A DNA stretch of 64,000 bases. It comes from Moritella sp. (GTDB taxonomy: Bacteria; Pseudomonadota; Gammaproteobacteria; Enterobacterales; Moritellaceae). Below are positions 37,023 through 46,148 of the stretch, in pieces; position 1 is the stretch's first letter, and every line of letters starts with the position of its first letter. The position numbers and the translations under genes were made by a program. The notes below the pieces were generated by a model that was not told the DNA's origin, did not search any database, and was given only the letters and a program-made list of their open reading frames with translations. The stretch lies in NCBI RefSeq assembly GCF_013215705.1, contig NZ_JABSQR010000007.1, positions 211,403 through 275,402 on the forward strand, read 5' to 3'.

Positions 37023-39038
37023 TTATTGTTCCGCTTTAGTTAATTTGTCTAAGGTAAGTAAAAAACTATATTCTCTCGCTTGGTTAGCAAGTGATTGCCT
37101 TCTATCACTTGCATGTCCCGCTTTAAAATTGGTATGGAGTAGATAGGGTCCTGAGCTTTGACTCATTTGTGATAACTTGGCGATGTACTTAGCCCCCTCC
37201 CAATAGGGTACGCGGCGATCTTGTAAACCAACCCTCGCTAATACTGGTGGATAGCCTTGCGCTTTTAGGTTTCGTATCGGATCATAAGTACGCATGACAG
37301 ATAATTGACTGGCTGAATTCGGGTTTCCCCACTCATCATATTGTTGTGCCGTAAGGGGTAAACTGGTATCTGACATACTTGCAACGACATCGACGAAAGG
37401 TACTTGCAATACAGCGCCAGAAAATAACTCTGGGCGTTGATTTAGTGATGCGGCAATTAAGGTACCACCCGCACTCCCCCCGATAGCAAAGATCGGGTGC
37501 TGACCATTTTTATAGCCTTTCATTGACTCAGCAACCTGAGTGAAGTCTGATATAGAGACGACTTTATTTATGCCCGCACCGGCCTTATGCCACGCTTCAC
37601 CTTTATAGCCACCACCACGAACATGAGCGATAGCGTAAACGATCCCACGATCCATTAAGCTCGTTATTTGCGGCATAAAATAAGGCTTCATCGTCACGCC
37701 GTAAGCACCATAACCATAAAGGAATATGGCTGATTCTGCGTTAAACTTATCTTTGCGGTAGGCAAGCGTCACAGGAATATTTTCATTACCTGATTGAATA
37801 TTAATTTGTTCTGTATGGTATAAAACCGGGTCAAAAGTCGGGTAATTATCCTGAGATAACAATGTACGCTGTAATGTTTTGGTATTTAAAATGTCCCACT
37901 TAGGTGGTGTAACCATAGACATGGTACGGATATGTAACTTATTACTGTTGTAATCGCCAGCGCGGCTTAACCATTCAACTTTGCCTTTAGTGCCGAGATC
38001 GGTACTGAAGCGAACTAGCCCACTTTTTGATAACACATTAATTTTTTTAACTTGCCCAGTTTGTGTTATGACGACAGGACCTGCGCTAAACAAATAAAAA
38101 TTATTTATCTGAACGCCGGATTTCGGTTGATAGAAAATAGTCCATTGTGATGGTTCGCTTAATGAACTACGATAAAGTTTAAATTCACCGTCAAGGTTAC
38201 TATTTAAATACAGCGTCTCTTCATCCACATCTGCGTAGTATTCAACATCAGCTTTACGTGGACGTATTGGCGCACTCAAGTTACCTGACTTTAATGATAA
38301 AAGTCTTTGCTCACTACTCGACTCATTATTTGATTGAACCAACGCATAATCTTTATTTGCACTCGGATAAAAAGACAGCAACCAGTCCTTAGAGGTTTCT
38401 TCTAATAGAAACTCTGACGGTGTAGCGTTAGCGACATAAAATCGTTGGAGTGTATTCGGTCTTTGTGTTTGGTCTTCTAATCCAATTAAATAGAGCGTCT
38501 TACTATCTTGACCCCAAATGATATTAGCGGCATAGCCTTTCGCAATGACAATTTCTTTCTGAGTGGATAAATCGATTACTGTGATCGTATATTGCTCTGC
38601 TCCATTATAATCCTCGGCTAATGCGACATAACGAAGATCTTGGCTTATAGTCCAAGAACCTAATTCATAATAATCCGATTTGTCTTGTCGAAGGCTGATA
38701 TCAACAAGCACATTAAGGTTTTTACCCGTTAAATCACGAGTAAGCAGAGCGCGCCTGCCATTATGATTGGTAATATTATATTCAGCCTCCCCGATCAGTA
38801 ACCAAGGTTGATCACCACGTTGTGCACGATTGCTATTCCACTCAGCTAATAGCTCTTTTTGAAGCGGCACTGTCGGCTTAAGCCAAGCTTTCGTTTGTTG
38901 GTTTTGCTGCTGTAAATAATTAACAACTTTATCGTTGTCACGAGAATCATCACGTAACCAATCAAACTCATTCGCCTGGATATTTATACCAGCAAACATA
39001 AGAAGGATAATTAACACATTAATTGGATTAAATTTCAT
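37023..39038 (-). CDS. Secreted prolyl-oligopeptidase-family serine peptidase (S9A)
   Basis: 671 residues, signal peptide (FNPINVLIILLMFAGINIQA) then a seven-bladed propeller (about 60-390) and an alpha/beta hydrolase domain. The domain carries FLYGYGAYG, HVRGGGYKGEAWHKAG, nucleophile in GGSAGG, Asp in GLQDRRVPYWEG and His in KAGHASDRR: the complete oligopeptidase B/POP triad. Unlike most such enzymes, it has an export signal, so it should act in the periplasm, cutting peptides brought in by the receptor encoded next. First gene of the five-gene operon, behind a Fur-like box. Confidence 0.9.
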   Translation of the reverse strand: MKFNPINVLIILLMFAGINIQANEFDWLRDDSRDNDKVVNYLQQQNQQTKAWLKPTVPLQKELLAEWNSNRAQRGDQPWLLIGEAEYNITNHNGRRALLTRDLTGKNLNVLVDISLRQDKSDYYELGSWTISQDLRYVALAEDYNGAEQYTITVIDLSTQKEIVIAKGYAANIIWGQDSKTLYLIGLEDQTQRPNTLQRFYVANATPSEFLLEETSKDWLLSFYPSANKDYALVQSNNESSSEQRLLSLKSGNLSAPIRPRKADVEYYADVDEETLYLNSNLDGEFKLYRSSLSEPSQWTIFYQPKSGVQINNFYLFSAGPVVITQTGQVKKINVLSKSGLVRFSTDLGTKGKVEWLSRAGDYNSNKLHIRTMSMVTPPKWDILNTKTLQRTLLSQDNYPTFDPVLYHTEQINIQSGNENIPVTLAYRKDKFNAESAIFLYGYGAYGVTMKPYFMPQITSLMDRGIVYAIAHVRGGGYKGEAWHKAGAGINKVVSISDFTQVAESMKGYKNGQHPIFAIGGSAGGTLIAASLNQRPELFSGAVLQVPFVDVVASMSDTSLPLTAQQYDEWGNPNSASQLSVMRTYDPIRNLKAQGYPPVLARVGLQDRRVPYWEGAKYIAKLSQMSQSSGPYLLHTNFKAGHASDRRQSLANQAREYSFLLTLDKLTKAEQ

Positions 39039-39092
39039 GTCTCTTATTTATAAGCAATTAAAAAGATGAGAGACATTAAACTCAAATACAAA

Positions 39093-39114
39093 TGAGATCA
39101 ATTATCATTCTCAT
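39093..39114. promoter_or_regulatory. Fur-box-like operator of the peptidase/TonB operon
   Basis: TGAGATCAATTATCA (39093-39107) matches 11 of 14 positions of the 7-1-7 Fur consensus TGATAAT-N-ATTATCA. An overlapping copy on the other strand matches about 10 of 14, and an ATGAGA/TCTCAT inverted repeat encloses both. It lies 55-76 bp upstream of the first gene. Iron control of a TonB receptor is expected. Confidence 0.6.
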
Positions 39115-39514
39115 ATTAGTGTGATATACCTCACGTTATCAGCGGGGTAATAAGTGATTAATGTTTAGAGGATGTTATTTTCGACTGGTTTCTATACAAA
39201 TAACATAGTTAAAATATAATAAGATAATGATTAATAAAGATGTTTATCTTGACTAGATTCATGAATGATGGGGTATTTAATGGTGTCTTAGCGGGAGAAA
39301 ATGCAGTCGTATTAGTATGGGACAATACTGCACATGTATTAGCAACTGATGATTCCCAGATGGAGATTAACTTTACCGTATCAAGATTAAGTTCAACCGG
39401 CAATGATCCTGATGTGAATATGAAGGTGATGTCGAGATCCCAGATCCAAACATCAACATCTATCAAGTTTTTATGACTGTGCGTAATTGTTCATTGAATG
39501 GCCACTATACTGGG
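39115..39514. other. Gap with unassigned short frames
   Basis: About 400 bp between the operon promoter and the FMN reductase remnant. Overlapping 78- and 85-codon frames on opposite strands exist; neither has a recognisable family, and I treat them as remnants or chance. Nothing else seen. Confidence 0.4.
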
Positions 39515-39817
39515 TTAGGGACTCTTGATCAGTCGATAGATATTTTTATAAGCCACGGTATAAGAGCCATTATGTTCCGCAAAGGCAATAAGAATGCCGT
39601 AACTTCCCGCTATTTTAGCCAAAAAATCTTTAGCCAGTTGTGGATGACCAATCTCTTTTTCTTTATCTTGACCGTACAAAGGTAATTCATAATCATTGAG
39701 GTCTAATATTTCAACCTGTACGTTTTTCAATAAACTGGCGCTGTATTTTTCACCTGTATGCTCCACAGGAAATAGTGAAACCAAGTTAATTCTGGTACGA
39801 CCATTGGCAGAGGTCAA
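39515..39817 (-). pseudogene. NAD(P)H-dependent FMN reductase, 3'-truncated
   Basis: About 100 codons resembling the first half of PF03358 FMN reductases: VEILDLNDYELPLYGQDKEK matches the usual DLNDYPLPLY segment, and IAFAEHNGSYTVAYKNIYRL matches SPEYNGSIPGVLKNAID. The normal protein is about 180 residues; here a stop follows KNIYRLIKSP and the C-terminal half is gone. The N terminus (EYFILTSANGRTRIN) lacks a clear ATG. Downstream of an Lrp gene, 26 bp after its stop, so once probably cotranscribed. Confidence 0.72.
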
Positions 39818-39843
39818 AATGAAATACTCAATATGTCCTATCG

Positions 39844-40308
39844 CTAATCGGGAATAATCACGCAGGTATCATATTTTACTCGGTTCATCGATATCTGGGT
39901 TTTAAAGTTTTTCATATTCGGGTCACTGTACAAGTGACGTTGGCAAAAGTCGTCATACTGCTGCATATTCTCAACCGTCACTAATAATACAAAATCCACT
40001 TCTCCGGTGACTTGGTAACATTCTCTGACTTCCGGAGCTCTGCGGATATGTTTAATAAAACCATCATTCAGATCTAATCTATCTCGCTCCATTTCCACAT
40101 TCACAATCATGTGTAAACAGGTACCGAGTTTGTCTTGGTTTAGCAATACCACCTGGCTGGCAATAATACCTTCACTTTTTAACTTCTTCACGCGCTTAAA
40201 ACAAGCCGGTGGCGATAAGCCAATCAGCGAAGCAAGTTGTAGATTACTCACCGAGGCATCTTGCTGTAACTGGCGCAAAATGGCTTTATCCATCCGATCG
40301 AGAAACAT
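39844..40308 (-). CDS. Lrp/AsnC-family regulator
   Basis: 154 residues. N-terminal helix-turn-helix (LDRMDKAILRQLQQDASVSNLQLASLIGLSPPACFKRVKKL) and C-terminal RAM/AsnC ligand domain (REC YQVTGEVDFVLLV, DPNMKNFKTQISMNRVKYDT). Full length. Divergent from a nucleoside-gate membrane protein gene across 130 bp and upstream of the broken FMN reductase. The effector amino acid cannot be told. Confidence 0.9.
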   Translation of the reverse strand: MFLDRMDKAILRQLQQDASVSNLQLASLIGLSPPACFKRVKKLKSEGIIASQVVLLNQDKLGTCLHMIVNVEMERDRLDLNDGFIKHIRRAPEVRECYQVTGEVDFVLLVTVENMQQYDDFCQRHLYSDPNMKNFKTQISMNRVKYDTCVIIPD

Positions 40309-40438
40309 AATTAACTTAACCTAAGAAAATAAGAAATATATAACAACATTTGTACCCGATTATAGAAATAATTTCTAGTTGCTTGCATATAATAGATGGC
40401 ATTAAACACTTATTCACCGCAGACATGGAAACCGTCAC

Positions 40439-41392
40439 ATGCTTACAAGCTTAAAATCTTTATGTCTCGATGTTTGGCGTGTTTATCTCACACTGCTTAA
40501 AGTCATGGTACCCGCGCTTATTATCGTTAAAGTATTAGATATGATTGGCGGTACTGTGTGGTTAGGAAAGCTGTTAGCACCGCTGATGAGTTTAGTTGGT
40601 TTACCCGAAGCGATGGGCTTGGTATGGGCAACCGCTATGCTCACCAATATCTATACGGGTATGGCGGTATTTTTTGATTTAGCTGGCGACAATCCACTCA
40701 CCGTAGCCCAAGTGTCAGTCCTTGGTATCATGATGCTACTCGCACATGCATTACCTATTGAAGGTGCTGTCGCGAAGCTATCGGGTATCTCTTGGCGCGT
40801 TACCTTGCCACTGCGCATTGGCGGCGGTTTCATACTGGGTATGATCACCAATCAAGTCTATTTGTTGGGTAACTGGCAGCAACAGCCCGCCGAGATCGTT
40901 TGGCAACCGACCCCCGCCTCATCTAGCCTATTTGATTGGGGTATAGCGCAATTAACCATGCTGGCTTCTATCTTTTTTATCATTGCCGCATTGATGATAT
41001 TACTGCGGTTATTAAAATGGTGTGGTATCGAAAAACTGATCCAAGCCCTGCTATCACCGTTTTTAAAAGCCTTAACCATAGGTAAAGAAACCACCAATGT
41101 TTGTGTGATTGGTTTAGTACTGGGATTAAGTTTTGGTGCCGGATTATTAATTGATGAGGCGCGTACAGGTAAAATCAGTAAGCGTGATATTTTCCTCGCG
41201 GTATGCTTTTTAGGACTAACCCACAGCATTATTGAAGATACTATTTTGATCTTATTATTAGGTGCTGACTTGATGTCTATTTTATGGGGGCGTTTGCTGT
41301 TTGGTTTTATTGTTATTGCAATATTAGCGCGTTTTATCGAGCAGAAATCACCTTCCTGCTCGACCAATAAACCAATTGAAAAGGTTTCTTAA
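40439..41392 (+). CDS. Nucleoside-recognition (Gate) domain membrane protein
   Basis: 317 residues with about eight hydrophobic segments, a tandem-like arrangement of Gate domains (PF07670, nucleoside recognition). Typical glycine- and proline-containing helices: GKLLAPLMSLVGLPEAMGLVWA, and second-half GLVLGLSFGAGLLIDEARTGKISKRD with conserved Asp/Glu. Related proteins (YjiH, SpmA/B-like) have unclear transport roles. Divergent from an Lrp regulator, which may control it. It ends 7 bp before the stop of the convergent ChaN-like gene. Confidence 0.82.
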   Translation: MLTSLKSLCLDVWRVYLTLLKVMVPALIIVKVLDMIGGTVWLGKLLAPLMSLVGLPEAMGLVWATAMLTNIYTGMAVFFDLAGDNPLTVAQVSVLGIMMLLAHALPIEGAVAKLSGISWRVTLPLRIGGGFILGMITNQVYLLGNWQQQPAEIVWQPTPASSSLFDWGIAQLTMLASIFFIIAALMILLRLLKWCGIEKLIQALLSPFLKALTIGKETTNVCVIGLVLGLSFGAGLLIDEARTGKISKRDIFLAVCFLGLTHSIIEDTILILLLGADLMSILWGRLLFGFIVIAILARFIEQKSPSCSTNKPIEKVS

Positions 41393-41398
41393 ACGGGT

Positions 41399-42451
41399 TT
41401 ACTCAATACACGTTAACTTATCATTACGCTTAGATAAGCCCTTAAATGACGCCATCATGTTGGCTTCTTTCACGAACTGCTTAGGTGGCGTAATAACCTG
41501 AAGACGATAATCGCTTGATGACGTTTCAGTGGTTGTCATCAAGCGATTCACGTCAACAGGCGTAATAATAACCACGTTCAACTCGGGTGCGCGCGCCAAA
41601 ATACTGGCCGCTGTACCCAAGCCATTCTCGGTATGGAATTTACCGGCAATATGCAGTACTTGTTTATTTTTACTACCTAATAATGGTTTATTCGCGTTAT
41701 CGGCTAAATAGTTAACAATGCTCTCAGCCATAGTTTCATCCCATGTCACTTGCGAAGCAAATTTATACTCATTTTGGCTTTCATCGCCATGATGCATCGA
41801 CGCCATAAAATGGGTTTTGTACGGTGAGTCTTGGGTATTGATATTCGCCGCTAACCACGTGCGTTCATCAGCAGGTAATTTTTCCACATAGCTAATACCT
41901 TTTGTGCCGATACAACGGATGATATTTTTCGGTGCATTGGCAGCGATAATATCAATATTGTTACGCTTTGCTAGCTCAACAAGCGGACGATAATCACTGG
42001 TATAATTTGGCCAGGTATTCGCTTGTTTTATTAGCGTCCCTTCCCCTATTTCACCTGCTAAGTAAGCATTCACAATCGCTTGTTTATCGCGAGTAAACTG
42101 CTCCATTGATAGGGTCACATTACCGTTAGCCGCAATCATGGCTTGTAATAATTCAGTTTGAAAGCGATGAATACCAGCATGAGTATGCCACTCACCCACC
42201 AGCACCACATCGGCATCGTGAATGTCTGCAATAAAGTCTTTTAAGTTAATATCCTGACCCGAGGGCGACTGTAAATTATAATCATAGTAAGTAATTACTT
42301 CCGATGAGATGATCGTTTTATCTACCGCAGAAAATAAAGAAGAACTTGTGCAACCAGCAAGTATGGAAACAAGTACGACACAGATACAACTGCGTTTATA
42401 ATTTTTGAATACAGGTACTGATGGAGAAGATAGTTGATAAAAAGTAAACAT
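41399..42451 (-). CDS. ChaN-like lipoprotein (heme-binding family)
   Basis: 350 residues from the ATG at 42451 (AGGGTG upstream; it starts a lipoprotein signal with lipobox ILAGC). ChaN/DUF399 family (PF04187): ADVVLVGEWHTHAGIHRFQTELLQAM is the diagnostic motif, followed by LSMEQFTRDKQAIVNAYLAGE and the KTHFMASMHHGDE and VLHIAGKFHTENGLG segments. The Campylobacter ChaN binds paired hemes and is iron-regulated, so a heme link is possible. Outer-membrane lipoprotein. No Fur box noticed upstream. Confidence 0.87.
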   Translation of the reverse strand: MFTFYQLSSPSVPVFKNYKRSCICVVLVSILAGCTSSSLFSAVDKTIISSEVITYYDYNLQSPSGQDINLKDFIADIHDADVVLVGEWHTHAGIHRFQTELLQAMIAANGNVTLSMEQFTRDKQAIVNAYLAGEIGEGTLIKQANTWPNYTSDYRPLVELAKRNNIDIIAANAPKNIIRCIGTKGISYVEKLPADERTWLAANINTQDSPYKTHFMASMHHGDESQNEYKFASQVTWDETMAESIVNYLADNANKPLLGSKNKQVLHIAGKFHTENGLGTAASILARAPELNVVIITPVDVNRLMTTTETSSSDYRLQVITPPKQFVKEANMMASFKGLSKRNDKLTCIE

Positions 42452-42570
42452 ATAACACCCTAATAATAACGACCACCAATAGTAATACATCTCATTTGCA
42501 ATAACAAACGGTGTATTATATCGCCCTTTAAATAATCAGTATTCATACAAGCGCTCGATGTAAAATTCGT

Positions 42571-42991
42571 TTATGACAGCAAACATTGCTTCGTCGCAGC
42601 AATAACGGTTTTCACGCGATTCGGTATAAACTTATTTAAGTGCCCCCCAAGATACAAGGTTTCAGCAACAGGTATTGCGAGATGGTGGATCGTCACCTTT
42701 TCTGGTGAAGGGAAAGCAGCGACCGCATGTGCAGGCAATACTGTAAACCAAGTCCCATACTCACAGGTTCTAAGATCAGATTTTACCTTCCACGTATAAG
42801 CGCTGACCCGCATCCGTGAGGGTGAATTGCTTACCTTCACGGATCAGTAAGTCTTGGCCTAACTGCGCTTCCAATTTTCGGATATGCTGGCTAATACCCG
42901 ACGGGGTCATGTTGAGTCGATCTGCACTGCGGGTAAAATGGCCGACTTCCACCAGCGTACAAAAACTACGGAGTAAAACAGGGTTAATCAT
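42571..42991 (-). pseudogene. LysR-family regulator with internal deletion and frameshift
   Basis: From ATG 42991 an intact LysR HTH is encoded ([20 protein letters not shown] ... [19 protein letters not shown]), ending at a TGA (42778..42776) after 71 residues. In another frame directly following is a LysR C terminus (CEYGTWFTVLPAHAVAAFPS ... HLNKFIPNRVKTVIA). Some 150 residues of the effector domain are missing between them. A deletion joined the two ends out of frame. The HTH alone might still be made. Confidence 0.85.
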
Positions 42992-42996
42992 TACGT

Positions 42997-43695
42997 TTAT
43001 GCTCCAAATGAATTTACTTCTCTATCGGTTAAATAACGCCACTGCCCGACCTCAACATCCAACTGAATTGCACCAATTTTTTCACGGTGTAAACTCACCA
43101 CACGATTCCCCACAGCCGAAAACATGCGTTTTACCTGATGGAATTTACCTTCAGTGATCGTCAGTAATACTTCTTTTTGGCTTACAACTTCCAAGATTGC
43201 CGGACGAGTTAATTGCTGTTCGCCTTGTAATTGCACGCCATGGGCAAATTTAGCCGCGACATCATCGCCAATAGGACGCGATAAGCCAACACGATAAACT
43301 TTCTGACAATGTTTGGTTGGGGTAATAATATTAAATGACCAACGGCCATCATCTGTCACTAATACTAGTCCGGTAGTATCGGCATCCAATCGTCCGGCAA
43401 CATGTAATTCTGATGCATTAGCGACATCGATATAATTAAATAATGACGGGTACGCTTCATCGATATTAGAACAAATGGTATCAGCGGGTTTATGCAAGAG
43501 GATATAACGAGACGACCTTGCGGTGAGTATTTCGCCATTTAAAGTGATGTGGTTGTTTTCATGTACTTGTGTAGCAACATCTAAAATGACATCGTGATTA
43601 ACCGATACACAGCCGCCAGTGATCATAGCGGTTGCGTCGGTTCGGGTTAATTCAGTACTCTTACAAACAAACTTATCAAGGCGCATTAACAACAT
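42997..43695 (-). CDS. rsuA: RsuA, 16S rRNA pseudouridine(516) synthase
   Basis: 232 residues: S4 RNA-binding domain ([22 protein letters not shown]...) and the RsuA catalytic domain with [20 protein letters not shown], whose Asp in RLD is catalytic, plus [25 protein letters not shown] and LHREKIG. Very close in pattern to E. coli RsuA, which modifies U516 of 16S rRNA. The first Met is drawn at 43695; MRLDKF three codons later is equally possible. Five bases upstream of the broken LysR gene. Confidence 0.9.
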   Translation of the reverse strand: MLLMRLDKFVCKSTELTRTDATAMITGGCVSVNHDVILDVATQVHENNHITLNGEILTARSSRYILLHKPADTICSNIDEAYPSLFNYIDVANASELHVAGRLDADTTGLVLVTDDGRWSFNIITPTKHCQKVYRVGLSRPIGDDVAAKFAHGVQLQGEQQLTRPAILEVVSQKEVLLTITEGKFHQVKRMFSAVGNRVVSLHREKIGAIQLDVEVGQWRYLTDREVNSFGA

Positions 43696-44057
43696 TCTAT
43701 AATCAAATAAAGATCGCTATTATCCTTATTCAGCGGTAATAATCAACGCGATTTTAAATATCAATAGATAATATCTTGGCGCTAAAACAAGTAAGTAAAG
43801 CATGTATTTGTTAACAGTATGAATAATTAAATTAGTGTAAACAGTCACAATTCGTACGAGGTAACATTACGCCACAATGATTCTGGTACGACTCGATATA
43901 ATTGAATGCTCCTTACTTTATTATTCTGCTCTTCATTGCGTAAATACGAGTTGAGATATACGCTTAAATTACCTCTAAAGGGGCTGCAATATGGTTAGTA
44001 AAATACTCAATTTATATTTAAATCAACGTAAAAACTCATCATTAAAAGGAATTTAAT
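43696..44057. other. Intergenic region before the lectin gene
   Basis: 362 bp, AT-rich, divergent promoters for rsuA and the lectin gene. It has a small palindrome TTCGTACGA near 43853. The AGGA ribosome site of the lectin gene is at its end. No gene seen. Confidence 0.5.
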
Positions 44058-44879
44058 ATGTCGGCATATCAAGTACAAAACCAATGGGGTGGTACTTCAG
44101 CACCTTGGCAACAAGGTTCAACATGGGTTCTAGGTGGTCGTGACAATCAGGTTGTAGTTAACATAGACATCGAATCTAATGACAATGGTGAAACGTTTAC
44201 CGGTGTGATCAATTACAAGAACGAAGGTCCTATTGATTTTAGAGCCACAGCTGAATACGGTAATGCTTATCGTGCCCAAGTACGATGGGGTGGCGCTTCC
44301 GGTGATTGGCATGAAGATGGCGTTTGGATCATTGGCGGCCGAGATAACCAAAAATGCATCAAGCTTAATGTAAACGTGAATAACAATACCGAAAACCTTG
44401 TTGGTATTATGGCTTATAACGGGGAAGGTCCTATTGGTTTTAAAGGCAATTTAACCTCTGCGTATACGGTTAAAAACCAATGGGGTGGTACTTCAGCGCC
44501 TTGGCACGAAGGTGGTACTTGGGTATTAAGCGGTCGTGATAATCAAAATGTTACCTCTATGGATATCAGCTCTCCCGATAATGGAAAAACATTTGAAGGT
44601 ACGATGGTGTACGAAGGTGAAGGTACTATTGGCTTTAAAGCTACACACATAATTGGCAATACATTTGAAGTATACAATCAATGGGGTGGCACTTCAGCCC
44701 CTTGGCATCGTGGTGGCGATATGATCATCGGTGGCAGAAATAATCAACTCGTCATTAAGTTAAAATTCACATCAGACAATGAAGGAAAACAATTAGTTGG
44801 TGAAATGACTTATCGTGGTGAAGGTGCAATTGGTTTTAAAGCCGAAATAGAGTTTAGTAGTGCGCTTGTGACAGAGTAA
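44058..44879 (+). CDS. OAA-family mannan-binding lectin, four repeats
   Basis: 273 residues made of four tandem repeats of about 67 residues (starts near 2, 69, 137 and 204). Each has a NQWGGTSAPW-type motif, a GGRDNQ turn and an EGPIGFKA-type closing strand. This is the signature of the Oscillatoria agardhii agglutinin homologue (OAAH) family, whose members bind the branched core of high-mannose glycans. Four-repeat members exist (Myxococcus MBHA); cyanobacterial OAA has two. Repeat 2 is the most diverged (RWGGASGDWHEDGVW). No signal peptide, so export route is unknown. Good AGGA site upstream; its own terminator follows. Confidence 0.93.
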   Translation: MSAYQVQNQWGGTSAPWQQGSTWVLGGRDNQVVVNIDIESNDNGETFTGVINYKNEGPIDFRATAEYGNAYRAQVRWGGASGDWHEDGVWIIGGRDNQKCIKLNVNVNNNTENLVGIMAYNGEGPIGFKGNLTSAYTVKNQWGGTSAPWHEGGTWVLSGRDNQNVTSMDISSPDNGKTFEGTMVYEGEGTIGFKATHIIGNTFEVYNQWGGTSAPWHRGGDMIIGGRNNQLVIKLKFTSDNEGKQLVGEMTYRGEGAIGFKAEIEFSSALVTE

Positions 44880-44893
44880 AAATAATTAGTCAG

Positions 44894-44924
44894 CTTGCCC
44901 TCTAACATGTACAGAGAGGGCAAG
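44894..44924 (+). terminator. Terminator after the lectin gene
   Basis: CTTGCCCTCT (44894-44903) pairs perfectly with AGAGGGCAAG (44915-44924), 11-base loop, tail TTATATT. It sits 15 bp after the stop. Confidence 0.72.
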
Positions 44925-44952
44925 TTATATTAATTAAAGCGCGCTATTAAAA

Positions 44953-45633
44953 TTAGCTTGCTGCGCTAAACACTCGGTTTGCAACGAATGGCGTGTTGGC
45001 CAGTTTAGGGAACTGCTTGGCAAGTGCTAATACAGCCAAATCAACGAATGGTTCGACAATAATAACCGTCATGTAGGCTAATCCAAAAGAAGAGATAGAG
45101 GCGACATTCTCAGCACCAAAACCTTGGCCATAGAACGCCCAAAAACCAACCCAAGCAACGATACCACCTTGGTAAGCAGTAGACAGTTTAAACGCTTGTG
45201 AATAAGACAGGTCTTTATAAGCGGTTTTAGGATCAATGATCTTTTTAGCCAGATAAGACATCGCAACTAACGGCATAATTAACGTCGTTACATTCATGCC
45301 AAACTGAGGTAAATCAAACGGTGCAAAAAATACCCCCTGAATTAATAAGCCCATAATGAGACCAATGGCCGCAGGCGCAATCCCAAAAATAAGGAGTAAT
45401 GTCGACCCCATAATGAGATGCACTTCCGATACCCCAACAGACTCGTGTGGCAGCACTTCAAAAGACAGAAATACACAAATAATAGCGAGTAGTGATTTAA
45501 ATAATAAAGACGTCATCCCTTGGTCTTTAATGTGCTCCCAGGTAAATTTAGCACTTAATCCAATCGCGGCAGCAGCCGAAATATAAGACAGTCCAATTTT
45601 ACTTGCGTCAACCATTCCAGGTTCAATATGCAT
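44953..45633 (-). CDS. CbiM-family ECF transporter permease, cobalt type
   Basis: 226 residues from the ATG at 45633, which follows GAGGA and gives MHIEPGMVDASKIG. In CbiM/NikM proteins the His right after Met1 binds the metal, which supports this start over longer frames. About six membrane segments; HESVGVSEVHLIMGSTLLLIFG matches the conserved family block with metal-site His residues. A cobalamin riboswitch precedes it on the same strand, so it is very likely a B12-repressed cobalt (or corrinoid-related) importer. No CbiN/Q/O genes adjoin it; energy-coupling partners must lie elsewhere. Confidence 0.85.
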   Translation of the reverse strand: MHIEPGMVDASKIGLSYISAAAAIGLSAKFTWEHIKDQGMTSLLFKSLLAIICVFLSFEVLPHESVGVSEVHLIMGSTLLLIFGIAPAAIGLIMGLLIQGVFFAPFDLPQFGMNVTTLIMPLVAMSYLAKKIIDPKTAYKDLSYSQAFKLSTAYQGGIVAWVGFWAFYGQGFGAENVASISSFGLAYMTVIIVEPFVDLAVLALAKQFPKLANTPFVANRVFSAAS

Positions 45634-45800
45634 AATTTTTCCTCGTAATTTAAAATATCCCCAAGTTACTTCAAGCTGCTTGGGTGTAAAATACGAAAGA
45701 ACGACGACAGAGGTCAACTATAACTAGCATATGAAAAATATAACTAGAATAAGTACATATAACTAAAATATGTAGTTAATAACCACTTGCCCAAGCCCTC

Positions 45801-45949
45801 CGCTTGTTCACGTTATTCTTAAATCCTTCAGGTCGGTCTCCGGACTTATGAATAATAAAACCATTCAATTACCGTTGCGGGGGCAGCGTTGGATTCACAC
45901 CAACTTCCCTGCTGAATTGAGTAAACTCAGCACCAGAAGAACAAGCAAG
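45801..45949 (-). ncRNA. Cobalamin riboswitch
   Basis: Minus-strand leader of the CbiM-like gene. Core GGGAAGTTGGTG-TGAATCCAACGCTGCCCCCGC (about 45869-45900) and B12 box AAGTCCGGAGACCGACCTG (45829-45847) are diagnostic. Closing stem P1 pairs CTTGCTTGTTC (5' end, 45949-45939) with GAACAAGCG (45809-45801). The 170 bp to the start codon would hold the expression platform. Confidence 0.93.
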
Positions 45950-46148
45950 GAAACTACACATGTTTTTCATTGCCGTCAATTTAAAGGCAAGAACATAAAA
46001 CACAGTAAAATCAGCATAAGTATTTTAAAAAAATAAAAACCCAGCATTATAAATCAATGTAACGCAGCCATTCAGGCTAAATAGAATGAAAACTCAAAGT
46101 ATAAAGATTTTTATAATAATCATAAAACCTTAACTCGTTTAAAAATCG

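Noticed and set aside
39209..39476. Overlapping frames of 78 and 85 codons on opposite strands
   Set aside because: No family similarity I can defend; a PhzF-like reading was considered but the motifs do not hold.
42816..43157. 113-codon plus-strand frame across rsuA and the LysR pseudogene
   Set aside because: Antisense to genes with clear family matches; no ribosome site or protein-like pattern.
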